Of a DNA stretch of 28,527 bases, positions 7,393 through 16,204 are shown piece by piece. Under the pieces are notes generated by a model. That model worked only from the letters and a program-made list of their open reading frames with translations, had not been told where the DNA came from and did not search any database. The stretch spans positions 1-28,527 of the forward strand of contig DALYJJ010000081.1 of assembly GCA_031969915.1 (NCBI GenBank), written 5' to 3'. The stretch comes from DALYJJ01 sp031969915. GTDB lineage: Bacteria > Acidobacteriota > Terriglobia > Bryobacterales > Bryobacteraceae. A program made the translations under genes and the position numbers. Position 1 is the first letter of the stretch. Each line of letters starts with the position of its first letter.

Positions 7393-10107
7393 ATGCGAAC
7401 GTCCGTGCTTGCTCTCGCGCTCCTGGTGTCCGCCGCTCCGGCGCAGAACGTTGAGTTCTGGCCGGGAGTGCAATACGATCCCGCGATTCCCACCTTTCGG
7501 AAGGTCCTCGGTTTCGACCCGGGCGAACGCATCGCCTCGCACGCCCACATCATGCAGTACTTCGACGCCCTGGCGGGGGCGGCGCCGGCCCGCGTCCGGG
7601 TCTTCGAGTATGCCCGGTCCTGGGAAGGACGCAAGCTGATCTACGCGGCCGTCGGCTCCGAGCAGAACCTGCGCCGGCTGGACGAGATCAAGAAGGCCAT
7701 GAAGGCGCTCTCCGATCCGCGCCGGACTCAGGAAGCGGAGGCGAAAAAGCTGATGGCGGGCCTGCCCGCGGTGATCTGGCTCGGCTACGGCGTGCACGGC
7801 AATGAGATCTCTTCGCCCGACGCGGCGATGCTCACCGCCTATCATTTGTTGGCCGCGCGCGCCGACAAGATGGCGGCCGAGATTCTGGCGAACGTCGTGG
7901 TGCTCATCGACCCCACCCAGAACCCGGACGGGCGCGACCGCTTCGTGCACAACTTCCAGGTGAACGAAGGCCTGGAGCCTTCCCCCGAACCGGCCGCCGC
8001 CGAACGCGTCGAGCCCTGGCCCGGCGGCCGCACCAACCACTACTACTTCGACATGAACCGCGACTGGTTCGCGCTCACCCAGCCCGAGACGCGGGGACGC
8101 ATCAAAGCGCTGCTGGAGTGGTATCCGCTGGTGTTCGTCGACCTGCACGAGATGGGCGGCGAGAGCACCTATTACTTCGCGCCCGAAGCCGTGCCCTACA
8201 ACCCGCACCTGGCCAAGGATCAGCGCGACGCCCTGGAGTGGTTCGGCCGCAACAACGCAAAATGGTTCGACGAGTTCGGCTTTCCCTACTTCACCCGTGA
8301 GGTCTTCGACGCCTTCTATCCGGGCTATGGGGCAAGTTGGCCTTCGTATTTCGGAAGCGTCGCGATGACCTATGAAAACGGGTCCTCGCGCGGCTTGCTC
8401 TACCGGCGCGCGGACAACACCGTGCTCAGCTTCCGTGAAACGGTGCGGAAACATTTCGTCGCCAGTTTGTCGACCGCCGAGGCGGCCGCGAAGAATCGCG
8501 ACAAGCTGCTCGCGAACTTCTGGACGTACCGCGTCAGCGCGATCGAGGAAGGGAAGAAGGAGAACATCCGCGAGTACCTGATCGCCCGCTCCGGTGACGT
8601 CACGGCCGTGGATAAGCTGGCCCTCACGCTCGCCGAGCAGGGCGTGGAGGTGAGGCGAGCCACAGCAGCGTTCCAAAGCGGCGGCAAGAGCTACCCGGCG
8701 GGCAGCTATGCGATCTCTCTCGCCCAGCCGGCCAAGCGCCTGATCCGTACGCTGCTCGACGCCAACGTGCCGATGGAGGACTTCTTCCTGAAAGAACAGG
8801 AGCGGCGGCGCAGGAAGAAACTGCCCGACGAGATCTACGACGTCACGGCGTGGTCTTTGTGCCAGCTCTACAACGTGGACTGCGCGTCCAGCGCCACCGA
8901 AGCGTCCGCCTCGTTCGAACTCGTGAAGCCGGGCGAAGCGGTGCGCGGCGTCGCGCCCACCGCCAGGCCAACGCTCGCCTACATCATTCCCTGGGGCACG
9001 CAGGGCGCGGCGCGCTTCCTGGCCGCGGCCCTGCGAGAGAACCTCACGCTCTGGACCTCCGACAAGAGCTTCACGCAGAACGCCCGCAAGTACCCGCGCG
9101 GGACCTTGATCGCGTACCTCAAGCAGAACCCGGCCAACCTGCCGGAGACGGTGGCGAAGCTGGCGGCGAGTACGGGCGCGGAAGTGGTGGCCACCAATAC
9201 CGGCTGGGTGGAGGACGGGGTCAACTTCGGAAGCAACTACGTGATGCCGGTGAAGAAGCCGTCCGTCGCGATGTTGTGGGATCAGCCGACATCGTCCCAA
9301 TCGGCCGGCCACACCCGCTTCGTCATTGAGCGGCAGTACGGGTATCCGGTGACACCGATCCGCACTTCGTCGCTCGCGATGGCCGATCTCTCGCGCTTCA
9401 ACGTGATCATCGTGCCCGACGGCTTCGCCTATTCCGGACCGTTGGCCGCGGCGTCCACGCGGTTGCGCGACTGGGTCCGCGCCGGCGGAACGCTGATCGG
9501 GATCGGCGGGGCCGTCTCCTGGATGGCGGAGCCCGCGGTGGGCCTACTGGCCACATCCGAGGAGTTTCTGGCAAGGGAAACGCCGGCGCCCGCGGCGAGC
9601 GGCGCGCGGCCCGCGGAGGCCCCTAAACCGGCCGAAGGCGCCAAGCCGGAAGCCCGCACGCCGGGCAAACTGATCGCCTCCGAGGCCGACTATCAGAAAG
9701 CGATTCAAGCCGACCGCGAAGCGCCCGATTCCGTGGCGGGCGTGATGGTCCGCGCCAGGACGGACCCCGATCATTGGGCCACCGCCGGTCTCCCGGAGAC
9801 GATTCACGTGCTCGTGAACGGCTCGCGGATCTTCGCGCCGGTTAAGCTCGACCGCGGCGTGAACGCCGCTGTGTATGAGGCGCCCGACAAACTGCTCGCC
9901 GGCGGCTACCTGTGGGAGGAGAATCGCAAGCAGCTTGCCTACAAGCCCTTCCTCATGGTGCAGCGCGAAGGGCGCGGCAACGTGGTTGGCTTCACCTCGG
10001 ACCCCAATTACCGCGCGTACATGGACGGCCTGAACGTGGCCTTCCTGAACGCCGTGTTTCGCGGCCCGGCGCGCAGCCGCGGCTTCATGGGCGAAGAGCT
10101 GGAATAG
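7393..10107 (+). CDS. Secreted M14-family zinc carboxypeptidase-like protein with C-terminal amidotransferase-like domain
   Basis: The 904-residue protein has a signal peptide (residues 1-17, ending APAQ) and an M14 peptidase domain at about 45-370. Zinc ligands are visible as HGNE (H135, E138) and FVDLHEMGG (H252). The NPDGRDRF and DMNRDW segments match the substrate-side residues of M14 enzymes, and MTYENGSSRG probably carries the catalytic Glu. The C-terminal part (about 630-900) has MLWDQPTSSQSAGHTRFV and FNVIIVPDGF, which fit a class-I glutamine-amidotransferase-like fold. It is interrupted by an Ala/Pro-rich linker at about 725-755. This M14-plus-GATase-like layout is familiar from secreted acidobacterial and Bacteroidetes proteins. 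Expected role: trimming peptides outside the cytoplasm. Confidence 0.9.
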   Translation: MRTSVLALALLVSAAPAQNVEFWPGVQYDPAIPTFRKVLGFDPGERIASHAHIMQYFDALAGAAPARVRVFEYARSWEGRKLIYAAVGSEQNLRRLDEIKKAMKALSDPRRTQEAEAKKLMAGLPAVIWLGYGVHGNEISSPDAAMLTAYHLLAARADKMAAEILANVVVLIDPTQNPDGRDRFVHNFQVNEGLEPSPEPAAAERVEPWPGGRTNHYYFDMNRDWFALTQPETRGRIKALLEWYPLVFVDLHEMGGESTYYFAPEAVPYNPHLAKDQRDALEWFGRNNAKWFDEFGFPYFTREVFDAFYPGYGASWPSYFGSVAMTYENGSSRGLLYRRADNTVLSFRETVRKHFVASLSTAEAAAKNRDKLLANFWTYRVSAIEEGKKENIREYLIARSGDVTAVDKLALTLAEQGVEVRRATAAFQSGGKSYPAGSYAISLAQPAKRLIRTLLDANVPMEDFFLKEQERRRRKKLPDEIYDVTAWSLCQLYNVDCASSATEASASFELVKPGEAVRGVAPTARPTLAYIIPWGTQGAARFLAAALRENLTLWTSDKSFTQNARKYPRGTLIAYLKQNPANLPETVAKLAASTGAEVVATNTGWVEDGVNFGSNYVMPVKKPSVAMLWDQPTSSQSAGHTRFVIERQYGYPVTPIRTSSLAMADLSRFNVIIVPDGFAYSGPLAAASTRLRDWVRAGGTLIGIGGAVSWMAEPAVGLLATSEEFLARETPAPAASGARPAEAPKPAEGAKPEARTPGKLIASEADYQKAIQADREAPDSVAGVMVRARTDPDHWATAGLPETIHVLVNGSRIFAPVKLDRGVNAAVYEAPDKLLAGGYLWEENRKQLAYKPFLMVQREGRGNVVGFTSDPNYRAYMDGLNVAFLNAVFRGPARSRGFMGEELE

Positions 10108-10110
10108 CCG

Positions 10111-10749
10111 TCAGAGACCGCCGAAGAGGTGGCCCATCTTTTCTTTCTTGGTCCGGAGATAGGCCTCCGTGGAGGCCATGGGCGGGACCTCGCAGGGAAC
10201 CCGCTCGGTCACGGTGATGCCGGCGCGCTCCACCGCTTCGATCTTGTCCGGGTTGTTCGAGAGCAGGCGCACGGCCGAGATTCCGAAGTACCGCAGCACG
10301 CCCGCGGGCAGCGCGTAATCGCGAAGGTCGGCCTCAAAGCCGAGCCGCTCGTTCGCCTCCACCGTGTCCGCACCCGCGTCCTGCAGTTGGTACGCCCGCA
10401 GTTTGTTGAGCAGGCCGATGCCGCGGCCTTCCTTGTGCTCGTAGATCAACAGCCCGCGGCCTTCGGCGACAATCGACTCCATCGCCATTTCCAACTGTGC
10501 CCGGCAATCGCATCGCAGGCTGTGAAAGACATCGCCCGTCAGGCACTGCGAGTGGATCCGCACCAGCGGCGGCGCGGTGAGCGTAAGATCGCCCATGGCC
10601 AGAACCACGGCTTCCTCACGCGAGCCCGCGACATCGCCCTCGAAACCGTAGATCCGGAACTGTCCGAAGCGGGTGGGGAAGTCGGCCTCGGCAATTTTCG
10701 TCACCGCCGGAGCGGACTGAGATGCGCTAATCAAAGTGCTACTCTTCAT
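10111..10749 (-). CDS. ribA: GTP cyclohydrolase II
   Basis: RibA opens GTP to the first pyrimidine intermediate of riboflavin synthesis. The zinc cysteines are C69, C80 and C82 in RIHSQCLTGDVFHSLRCDCR, and the GTP/catalytic segment HKEGRGIGLLNKLRAYQLQD is intact. It is a stand-alone RibA with no RibB fusion. From ATG 10749 the product is 212 residues. From the in-frame GTG at 10704 it would be 197 residues, the length of E. coli RibA, with the start aligning well (VTKIAEADFPTRFG). A perfect TATAAT overlaps the ATG, so transcription may begin downstream of it, which favours GTG. The reading frame upstream of 10749 is antisense to the sensor kinase and is not part of the gene. Confidence 0.93.
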   Translation of the reverse strand: MKSSTLISASQSAPAVTKIAEADFPTRFGQFRIYGFEGDVAGSREEAVVLAMGDLTLTAPPLVRIHSQCLTGDVFHSLRCDCRAQLEMAMESIVAEGRGLLIYEHKEGRGIGLLNKLRAYQLQDAGADTVEANERLGFEADLRDYALPAGVLRYFGISAVRLLSNNPDKIEAVERAGITVTERVPCEVPPMASTEAYLRTKKEKMGHLFGGL

Positions 10750-10755
10750 TATAGT
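10748..10755. promoter_or_regulatory. Overlapping divergent -10 boxes between ribA and the sensor kinase
   Basis: The minus strand reads TATAAT across 10748-10753 and the plus strand reads TATAGT across 10750-10755. Both could be -10 elements for ribA and the kinase respectively. No good -35 element was found on either side, so this is a weak call. Confidence 0.35.
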
Positions 10756-10806
10756 TGCAGCCGTCGCCGGGCGCTCGGAGGGCCTTGTGCGGCCATCACG
10801 CAAACG

Positions 10807-12117
10807 ATGGAGCAGCACCTCGTCATCCTGCTCGTGAAGCTCGCCGTCGCGGCGTCGCTGGCCAGTATCCTGGTGCGTTGGGGCGCGTTTCAGCGCATGC
10901 TGATGCGCGAGCAGCGCACCCTGCAACAGCGCGTCATGCTGGCGCTGAGCCTTTCCGGAATCGTCGCCGCCGGTGTCGCGATTCGCGTAGTCACGAACAG
11001 TTACCAGGCCGTGGACCTCGGTTTGGAAGGGAGCCTGCTGGCGGGCATTCTGGGTGGTTACGTCGCCGGCCTGCTCTCCGGAGTCGTGATCGCCATCCCG
11101 GCGCTCGCTCACCAGGAGTACCTGGCCATGCCGCTGCTCGCCGGCGTCGGCGTGCTGGGCGGCCTGCTCCGCGACCTCGCGCCGGAACCGGAGGAGATCT
11201 GGCGCTTCTCCCCGTTCTTCGACTTGAGCCTGTGGCGGTTAGTGCGCGGGAAGGCCGACTTCAGCCGCACCGCGTTCCAGATCTTCTGTCTCCTCTCGAT
11301 CCTCTTCGCCGAGTTCCTGCGGCTGGTCCTCGCCCACCTGTTCGGTCCGAAGATGATCTTCACCCTCTATCCGGCGTGGTCGAATCCCAACCCCTTGAGT
11401 GTGATCGCCGTCTTCGCCACCACCGTGTTCGCGGTCACACTGCCGCTCAAGATCTGGAACAACACGCGCAATGAGCGCAAGCTCGAATCGCAGGGCCGGC
11501 TGCTCACCGAGGCCCGCCTGGAAGCGCTCAGCAAGCAGATCAATCCGCACTTCCTGTTTAATACGCTCAACTCCATCGCGTCTCTTGTCCGTACGAATCC
11601 CGAGCAGGCGCGAAAAGTGATCTACCGATTGTCGGCCATCCTGCGGCGGCTGCTGCGCCAGCACGACAGCTACAATCCGATGCGCGAGGAACTGCAGTTC
11701 ATCGACGACTACCTGGCGATCGAGATGGTTCGCTTCGGAGAAAAACTGAAGTTTCAGAAAGAAGTGGAACCGCCGGTGTTAGACTACCTGGTTCCGAGCA
11801 TGCTGCTTCAGCCGCTGGTGGAAAACAGCATCCGCCATGGCTTGAGCAAGAAGCTGGACGGAGGCACCATCCACCTGCGTTGCCGCGTGGAGGGCGCACG
11901 CTTGCATGTTTGCGTGGAGGACGACGGGGTGGGCATTCCGGAGGCGAAACTGGCTAAGCTCTTTGAACAGGGCATCGGCGTGAGCAATGTGAACGAACGA
12001 TTGAAAGTGCTCTACGGCAACAACTACCGCATGACCATCGACAGCCGTCCGGGCGAGGGCACTCGCACGGAAATCGACATCCCGGCGATGCAGACCACTT
12101 TGGCCGCTGTTTCCTAA
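10807..12117 (+). CDS. LytS/YehU-type membrane sensor histidine kinase
   Basis: The 436-residue protein has about five to six hydrophobic segments in the first 215 residues (for example 4-22, 42-61, 76-98, 107-121, 158-177, 195-214), resembling the 5TM-Lyt sensor region. A His_kinase domain of the LytS type follows. The phospho-acceptor motif SKQINPHFLFNTLNSIASL contains H248, the N-box is LLQPLVENSIRHG (N340), the G-box is DDGVGI (372-377), and GIGVSNVNERL completes the ATP site. Ligand class is unknown. No LytTR response regulator lies next to it; the next gene is a methyltransferase 7 bases on. The upstream frame from 10129 is antisense to ribA, so ATG 10807 is the start. Confidence 0.88.
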   Translation: MEQHLVILLVKLAVAASLASILVRWGAFQRMLMREQRTLQQRVMLALSLSGIVAAGVAIRVVTNSYQAVDLGLEGSLLAGILGGYVAGLLSGVVIAIPALAHQEYLAMPLLAGVGVLGGLLRDLAPEPEEIWRFSPFFDLSLWRLVRGKADFSRTAFQIFCLLSILFAEFLRLVLAHLFGPKMIFTLYPAWSNPNPLSVIAVFATTVFAVTLPLKIWNNTRNERKLESQGRLLTEARLEALSKQINPHFLFNTLNSIASLVRTNPEQARKVIYRLSAILRRLLRQHDSYNPMREELQFIDDYLAIEMVRFGEKLKFQKEVEPPVLDYLVPSMLLQPLVENSIRHGLSKKLDGGTIHLRCRVEGARLHVCVEDDGVGIPEAKLAKLFEQGIGVSNVNERLKVLYGNNYRMTIDSRPGEGTRTEIDIPAMQTTLAAVS

Positions 12118-12124
12118 TTCCATC

Positions 12125-12823
12125 ATGGACTCCAATTCGAATAACTTCGAGATCGCACTACCCGGCTTCCGCGCCGACCGCCTGCCGCGGACCATCGCCG
12201 ATCACACCCGGCGCGTGTACGACCGGATGGCGTTTCTCTATCCGCTTTCCACCTATTTCAATCACTCCAAGGCGCACAAGATGGCGATGGAGCTCTCCGG
12301 CATCGAGAACGGCATGAGGGTGCTCGAAGTGGCCACCGGCTCGGGCGAGATGTTCCGCCGCCTGGTGCGCCGGAACCCATCCGGGTTGACCATCGGCCTG
12401 GACCTCTCGCCCAATATGGCCGCCCGGACCCAGCGAATGATCCGGAGACGGCATCCGGAAGCCCGCGTGGCTTGCCAGGCCGTGGACGCGCGCCACATGC
12501 CCTTTCGCGACGGGACGTTCGACGCGCTGATGTGCTGCTACCTCTTCGAATTGCTGGGCCACGACGACATCGCGCGCACCTTGCGCGAGTTCCATCGCGT
12601 GCTGTGTCCCGGGCGCAGATTCACGCTTGTCCTCATCGGCCAGGATTCCAGAGCCTTCAACGGGATGTACCACGTGGCAGGGTCGCTTGTGCCCGCCTTC
12701 TGGGGACGCCAGGTAGAGAACTTCATCCCGCCCATGATCGAGGCCGCCGGGTTCCGCATCGTCGCCGATCACCGCGTGCGGCAGGGCTACTATCCGTCGC
12801 GCGTGCTGGCGATGGAGCGGTAG
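12125..12823 (+). CDS. SAM-dependent methyltransferase (class I, UbiE-like)
   Basis: This 232-residue protein carries the Rossmann SAM-binding motif VLEVATGSGEMF (about residues 62-73) and the acidic ribose-binding IGLDLSPNMAA. The post-motif segments ARHMPFRDGTFDALMCCYLFELL and FHRVLCPGRRFTLV match menaquinone/ubiquinone methyltransferase relatives. The family is clear but the substrate is not. The insert after motif post-I (SRAFNGMYHVAGSLVPAFWGRQVENF) is hydrophobic and could contact a lipid-like substrate, which is inference. It begins 7 bases after the sensor kinase stop, so it is probably co-transcribed with it. Confidence 0.85.
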   Translation: MDSNSNNFEIALPGFRADRLPRTIADHTRRVYDRMAFLYPLSTYFNHSKAHKMAMELSGIENGMRVLEVATGSGEMFRRLVRRNPSGLTIGLDLSPNMAARTQRMIRRRHPEARVACQAVDARHMPFRDGTFDALMCCYLFELLGHDDIARTLREFHRVLCPGRRFTLVLIGQDSRAFNGMYHVAGSLVPAFWGRQVENFIPPMIEAAGFRIVADHRVRQGYYPSRVLAMER

Positions 12824-12897
12824 GAGTCGACGCCGCTCCTCTGTTCGTCCCCCAGGAGCGCATTCGGCACGCAAACGAGATAAAGTGGATTCCCGGC

Positions 12898-14079
12898 ATG
12901 TCGAAACTCCTCACGCGCGGCCTTCTCGCCGCTTTTCTCGCCGGCGCCGCTCCACGCCCGGCCGATATCCCGTTCGAACCGCGCCTGCTCGACATCGGCG
13001 CCAATGAGACCGCCACGCTCGTCGACGTGAACGGGGACGGCAAGCTCGATATCGTCTCCGGTGAGAACTGGTACGCCGCGCCCACCTGGAAGAAGCATTC
13101 CTGGCGCAAACTTGAGTTCACGAACCAGTACGTGGACGCCTTCAGTGACCTGCCGCTCGACGTGGATGGCGACGGCCGCACGGACATCGTCACCGTGACG
13201 TGGTTCGCGAAGAAGATCTCCTGGTTCCGGAACCCGGGCAACTCGTCCGCGCCGTGGGTTGAGACGATGGTGGATCAGGGTAACAACAACGAGTTCGCAT
13301 TCCTCGTCGATCTCAACAACGACGGCAAGGCGCTTGAGATTCTTCCCCAGTTCGGCAACAACAACGGCCCGCTTTCCTATTTCGAATTGAAGAACGGAAA
13401 GCTCGAACGCCGCCAGGTCTCCAGCCGCAGCTACGGCCACGGCATCGGCGCGGGCGACGTCAACAAGGACGGCTTGACCGACGTCCTGACGCCGAAGGGA
13501 TGGTTCGAAGCGCCCCATTGGACGCATCACGCCGATTGGAACGAAGCCCAGCACCTCGGCTTCCTCTACGTCATCGACATCAATGAAGACGGCCGCAACG
13601 ACGTCCTCACCACCGCCGCTCACGACTACGGCGTTTTTTGGCTCGAACAGACCGCGGAAGGCACGTTCGTCAAGCGCATGATCGACAACTCGTGGTCTCA
13701 GGCGCACGCCACGACACTCGTCGATCTCAACGGCGACGGCCGCCTGGACTTGCTGACCGGGAAACGGTACATGGCCCACAACGGCAACGATCCCGGCGAG
13801 CGCGAACCGCTGGGTCACTACTGGTATGAGTGGCGGAAAGACGCCGCCGGCAAAGTCGAATTCGTCCGCCACGTGATTCACTACGGCGGCCGCCCCGGCA
13901 CAGGCATGCAACTCCCGGTGGGCGACCTGGACGGAGACGGCGACCTGGATTTCGTGGCCCCCGGCAAGAGCGGTCTCTACCTGTTTGAGAACACCTCCGT
14001 TCGCCGCCCCGCCACAGGCAAGCCCGCACCCGGCGCCGCCGGCGTGCCCAAATCTGACACCAGAAGGAAACCATCATGA
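12898..14079 (+). CDS. Secreted FG-GAP/VCBS beta-propeller protein
   Basis: The 393-residue product has an N-terminal signal peptide (SKLLTRGLLAAFLAGAAPRPA). Seven calcium-loop motifs of the FG-GAP type are visible in order: DVNGDGKLDIVSG, DVDGDGRTDIVTV, DLNNDGKALEIL, DVNKDGLTDVLT, DINEDGRNDVLT, DLNGDGRLDLLTG and DLDGDGDLDFVAPG. Seven motifs fit a complete seven-bladed propeller. The third lacks the usual D-x-V after the loop. Such proteins bind polymers or other proteins outside the cell, and no enzymatic residue is recognised. ATG 12898 begins the signal peptide; the longer frame from 12472 is a shadow of the methyltransferase. The stop overlaps the isomerase start (ATGA), which ties this exported protein to the three following genes. 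Confidence 0.9.
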   Translation: MSKLLTRGLLAAFLAGAAPRPADIPFEPRLLDIGANETATLVDVNGDGKLDIVSGENWYAAPTWKKHSWRKLEFTNQYVDAFSDLPLDVDGDGRTDIVTVTWFAKKISWFRNPGNSSAPWVETMVDQGNNNEFAFLVDLNNDGKALEILPQFGNNNGPLSYFELKNGKLERRQVSSRSYGHGIGAGDVNKDGLTDVLTPKGWFEAPHWTHHADWNEAQHLGFLYVIDINEDGRNDVLTTAAHDYGVFWLEQTAEGTFVKRMIDNSWSQAHATTLVDLNGDGRLDLLTGKRYMAHNGNDPGEREPLGHYWYEWRKDAAGKVEFVRHVIHYGGRPGTGMQLPVGDLDGDGDLDFVAPGKSGLYLFENTSVRRPATGKPAPGAAGVPKSDTRRKPS

Positions 14080-15044
14080 GCAAACGCACCTCGATCGGCT
14101 CCTGGGCCTTTACCATCGGCCCTTACGCCGCCAATCCGATCGACTTCGATACCGTCATCGATAAGCTCAAAGCCCTCGGCTTCGACGGCGTCGAACTCGG
14201 CGCCTTTCCTCCCCACCCGAATCCCGGCAATCCGAACGGTCCGAATGAGAGCTGGCCCGGCGCGATGCCCGAGAAGTCGCAGCGCGCGGAACTCAAAGCC
14301 AAGCTGGCCGCCAAAGGCCTCGGACTCTCCGGGATTGCCGCCAATCTGTGGGGCGAAAAGCTGATTAATACGGACGACCAGTCGAAATATATCGAGGAAT
14401 TTCGCAAGAATTCGGAGTTCGCCCGGGACCTCGGCATCGGCGGTGTGCGCGTCGATTGCGTCCAGCCGCCGGCGATCCATCGCGAAGTCGACTACCAGAC
14501 GGCGCTCCACCGGGTGGTCAGGACATGGCAGGCCTGCTGCGACATCGCGGAATCGAACGGCCAATACGTGACCTGGGAATTCGAGCCCGGCTTCGCGTTC
14601 AACAAGCCCTCCGACATCCTGCGGGTGCACGACGCCGTGAACCGGGCCAATTTCGGCCTCATGTACGACACCTGCCACGGCCAGATGGTGGGTGTCATGG
14701 GCATCCGCCAGGAAGGTGCGAAGGAAGTCTTCCCCAATCAGGCGGAGTTTCTCAAGACCCTTACCGGCCGCATCAACCATATTCACTTGATTGATTCCGA
14801 CAACACCTGCCACAAGGACGCCGAGGGCAACGACGAAACCTCCGCTCACCCGCCCTTCGGCCTGGGCATCCTGAACTTCGACGAGATCATGCCCGCGCTC
14901 CTCAGGGCGTCCGCCTGCCCGCACGACTGGTGGACCACCGACCTGTGCTTCTGGCCCGACGCCTGGGCCGCCGCCGAGACCTGCAAGAAAGCGCTCGACC
15001 AGCTCAACGCCAAGTACGGCAGCGCGGAGGCGGCGCACGCATGA
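14076..15044 (+). CDS. Sugar phosphate isomerase/epimerase-like TIM-barrel protein
   Basis: The 322-residue protein belongs to the xylose-isomerase-like TIM-barrel family (AP endonuclease 2 superfamily). Likely metal ligands are E170 (WEFEPGF), D198 and H201 (YDTCHG), H237 (HIHLID) and an acidic residue near D289 (WTTDLCFW), which gives the usual Glu/Asp/His/acid set. Catalytic role in the family: isomerising or epimerising keto-sugars, or cleaving 3-keto-glycosides. The substrate here is unknown. There is no signal peptide, so it acts in the cytoplasm. It overlaps both neighbours by four bases, between the propeller gene and the first oxidoreductase. Inserts PPHPNPGNPNGPNESWPG (45-62) and the NTCHKDAEGNDETSAHPP loop (243-260) may shape the active site. 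Confidence 0.88.
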   Translation: MSKRTSIGSWAFTIGPYAANPIDFDTVIDKLKALGFDGVELGAFPPHPNPGNPNGPNESWPGAMPEKSQRAELKAKLAAKGLGLSGIAANLWGEKLINTDDQSKYIEEFRKNSEFARDLGIGGVRVDCVQPPAIHREVDYQTALHRVVRTWQACCDIAESNGQYVTWEFEPGFAFNKPSDILRVHDAVNRANFGLMYDTCHGQMVGVMGIRQEGAKEVFPNQAEFLKTLTGRINHIHLIDSDNTCHKDAEGNDETSAHPPFGLGILNFDEIMPALLRASACPHDWWTTDLCFWPDAWAAAETCKKALDQLNAKYGSAEAAHA

Positions 15045-16204
15045 AACCGCTCCGCGTCGCGATGATCGGCTACGGCTTCATGGGCCGGGCCCATTCGAAT
15101 GCGTACAAACGCCTCACGGACTTCTTCCCCGTGCAGCATCAGCCGGTGCTGCAGGTGGCCGTCGCCCGCGATGCCGCCAAGGCTCAGGCCTTCGCCAACA
15201 ACTGGGGCTATCAGCGGATTGAAACCGACTGGCGCAAAGCCGTGGAGGCCCCCGATGTGGACCTGGTGGATATCGGGTCTCCGAACGACACCCACTACGA
15301 CATCGCTCTCGCCGCCGCCAGGAACGGCAAGATGATCGCCTGCGAGAAGCCCCTCGCGATGACCGTCCAACAGGCCGAGGAGATGACCCGGGCGGTGGAA
15401 GAAGCCAAGGTTCCGAACATGGTGTGGTTCAACTACCGGCGGGTGCCGGCCATCGCGCTGGCCCACCAGGTGGTGCGCGAGGGCCGCATCGGGCAGCCCT
15501 TCCACTACCGCGCAACGTATCTCCAGGACTGGACCATCTCCGCCGACGTGCCCCAGGGCGGCGCGGGCCTCTGGCGGCTCGATATCAACGTGGCGGGCAG
15601 CGGAGTGACCGGCGACTTGCTCGCTCACTCGATCGATACGGCGATGTGGCTGAATGGCGCTATCTCGCGGGTGGTGGCCCAGACGCGGACGTTCGTCAAA
15701 GAGCGCACGCATGCTCTCACCGGCAAGGTGGAACCGGTTGGCATCGACGACGCGTGCATGTTCCTGGCCGAGTTCGCCAACGGCTCCATGGGGACGTTCG
15801 AGTCCACGCGCTACGCGCGCGGCCGCAAGAACTTCAATACCTTCGAACTGAATGGCGCGGACGGGAGCGTCTACTTCGACCTTGAGGAGCCGGAGTATTT
15901 ACAGTACTTCGAATACAAACAGCTCCAATCGGGCAAGAAGGTGGAGAGCCACCTCACCGGCTGGCGCAAGATCCACGTCACCAATTCCGAGCATCCGTAC
16001 ATGAACCGTTACTGGGTTCCGGGCACGTGCATCGGTTACGAGCACACGTTCCTGAACGCCCTCGCCGACTTCGTGATGGGGATCGAATCCGGACAACCCG
16101 CCCAGCCCGACTTCCGGAACGCCCTGCAGACCCAGAAGGTGTGCGAAGCCGTGATTGAAAGCGCCCGGTCCGGCGCGTGGACCCAGACAGGAGTCGAACT
16201 ATGA
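15041..16204 (+). CDS. Cytoplasmic Gfo/Idh/MocA-family oxidoreductase
   Basis: This 387-residue NAD(P)-dependent dehydrogenase has the Rossmann motif GYGFMG (residues 10-15) and the family EKP motif (102-104, in CEKPLAMT). The catalytic D-x-x-x-H pair is at D192 and H196 (GDLLAHSIDTAMW). The family oxidises sugar or cyclitol hydroxyls, often at C3. There is no export signal. The ATG at 15041 overlaps the isomerase stop and its own stop overlaps the next oxidoreductase, both as ATGA. An upstream frame from 14930 is antisense-like noise within the isomerase gene. With the isomerase it probably forms a cytoplasmic oxidation-isomerisation pair. Confidence 0.92.
   Translation: MKPLRVAMIGYGFMGRAHSNAYKRLTDFFPVQHQPVLQVAVARDAAKAQAFANNWGYQRIETDWRKAVEAPDVDLVDIGSPNDTHYDIALAAARNGKMIACEKPLAMTVQQAEEMTRAVEEAKVPNMVWFNYRRVPAIALAHQVVREGRIGQPFHYRATYLQDWTISADVPQGGAGLWRLDINVAGSGVTGDLLAHSIDTAMWLNGAISRVVAQTRTFVKERTHALTGKVEPVGIDDACMFLAEFANGSMGTFESTRYARGRKNFNTFELNGADGSVYFDLEEPEYLQYFEYKQLQSGKKVESHLTGWRKIHVTNSEHPYMNRYWVPGTCIGYEHTFLNALADFVMGIESGQPAQPDFRNALQTQKVCEAVIESARSGAWTQTGVEL

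Noticed and set aside
7099..9312. Long open frame of 737 codons on the minus strand
   Set aside because: It lies opposite the secreted unknown and the M14 peptidase, both of which have recognisable protein features. Long antisense frames are expected from the GC-rich third codon positions.
10129..10806. 226-residue upstream extension of the sensor kinase frame
   Set aside because: It is antisense to ribA, and the kinase domains and membrane helices begin at ATG 10807.
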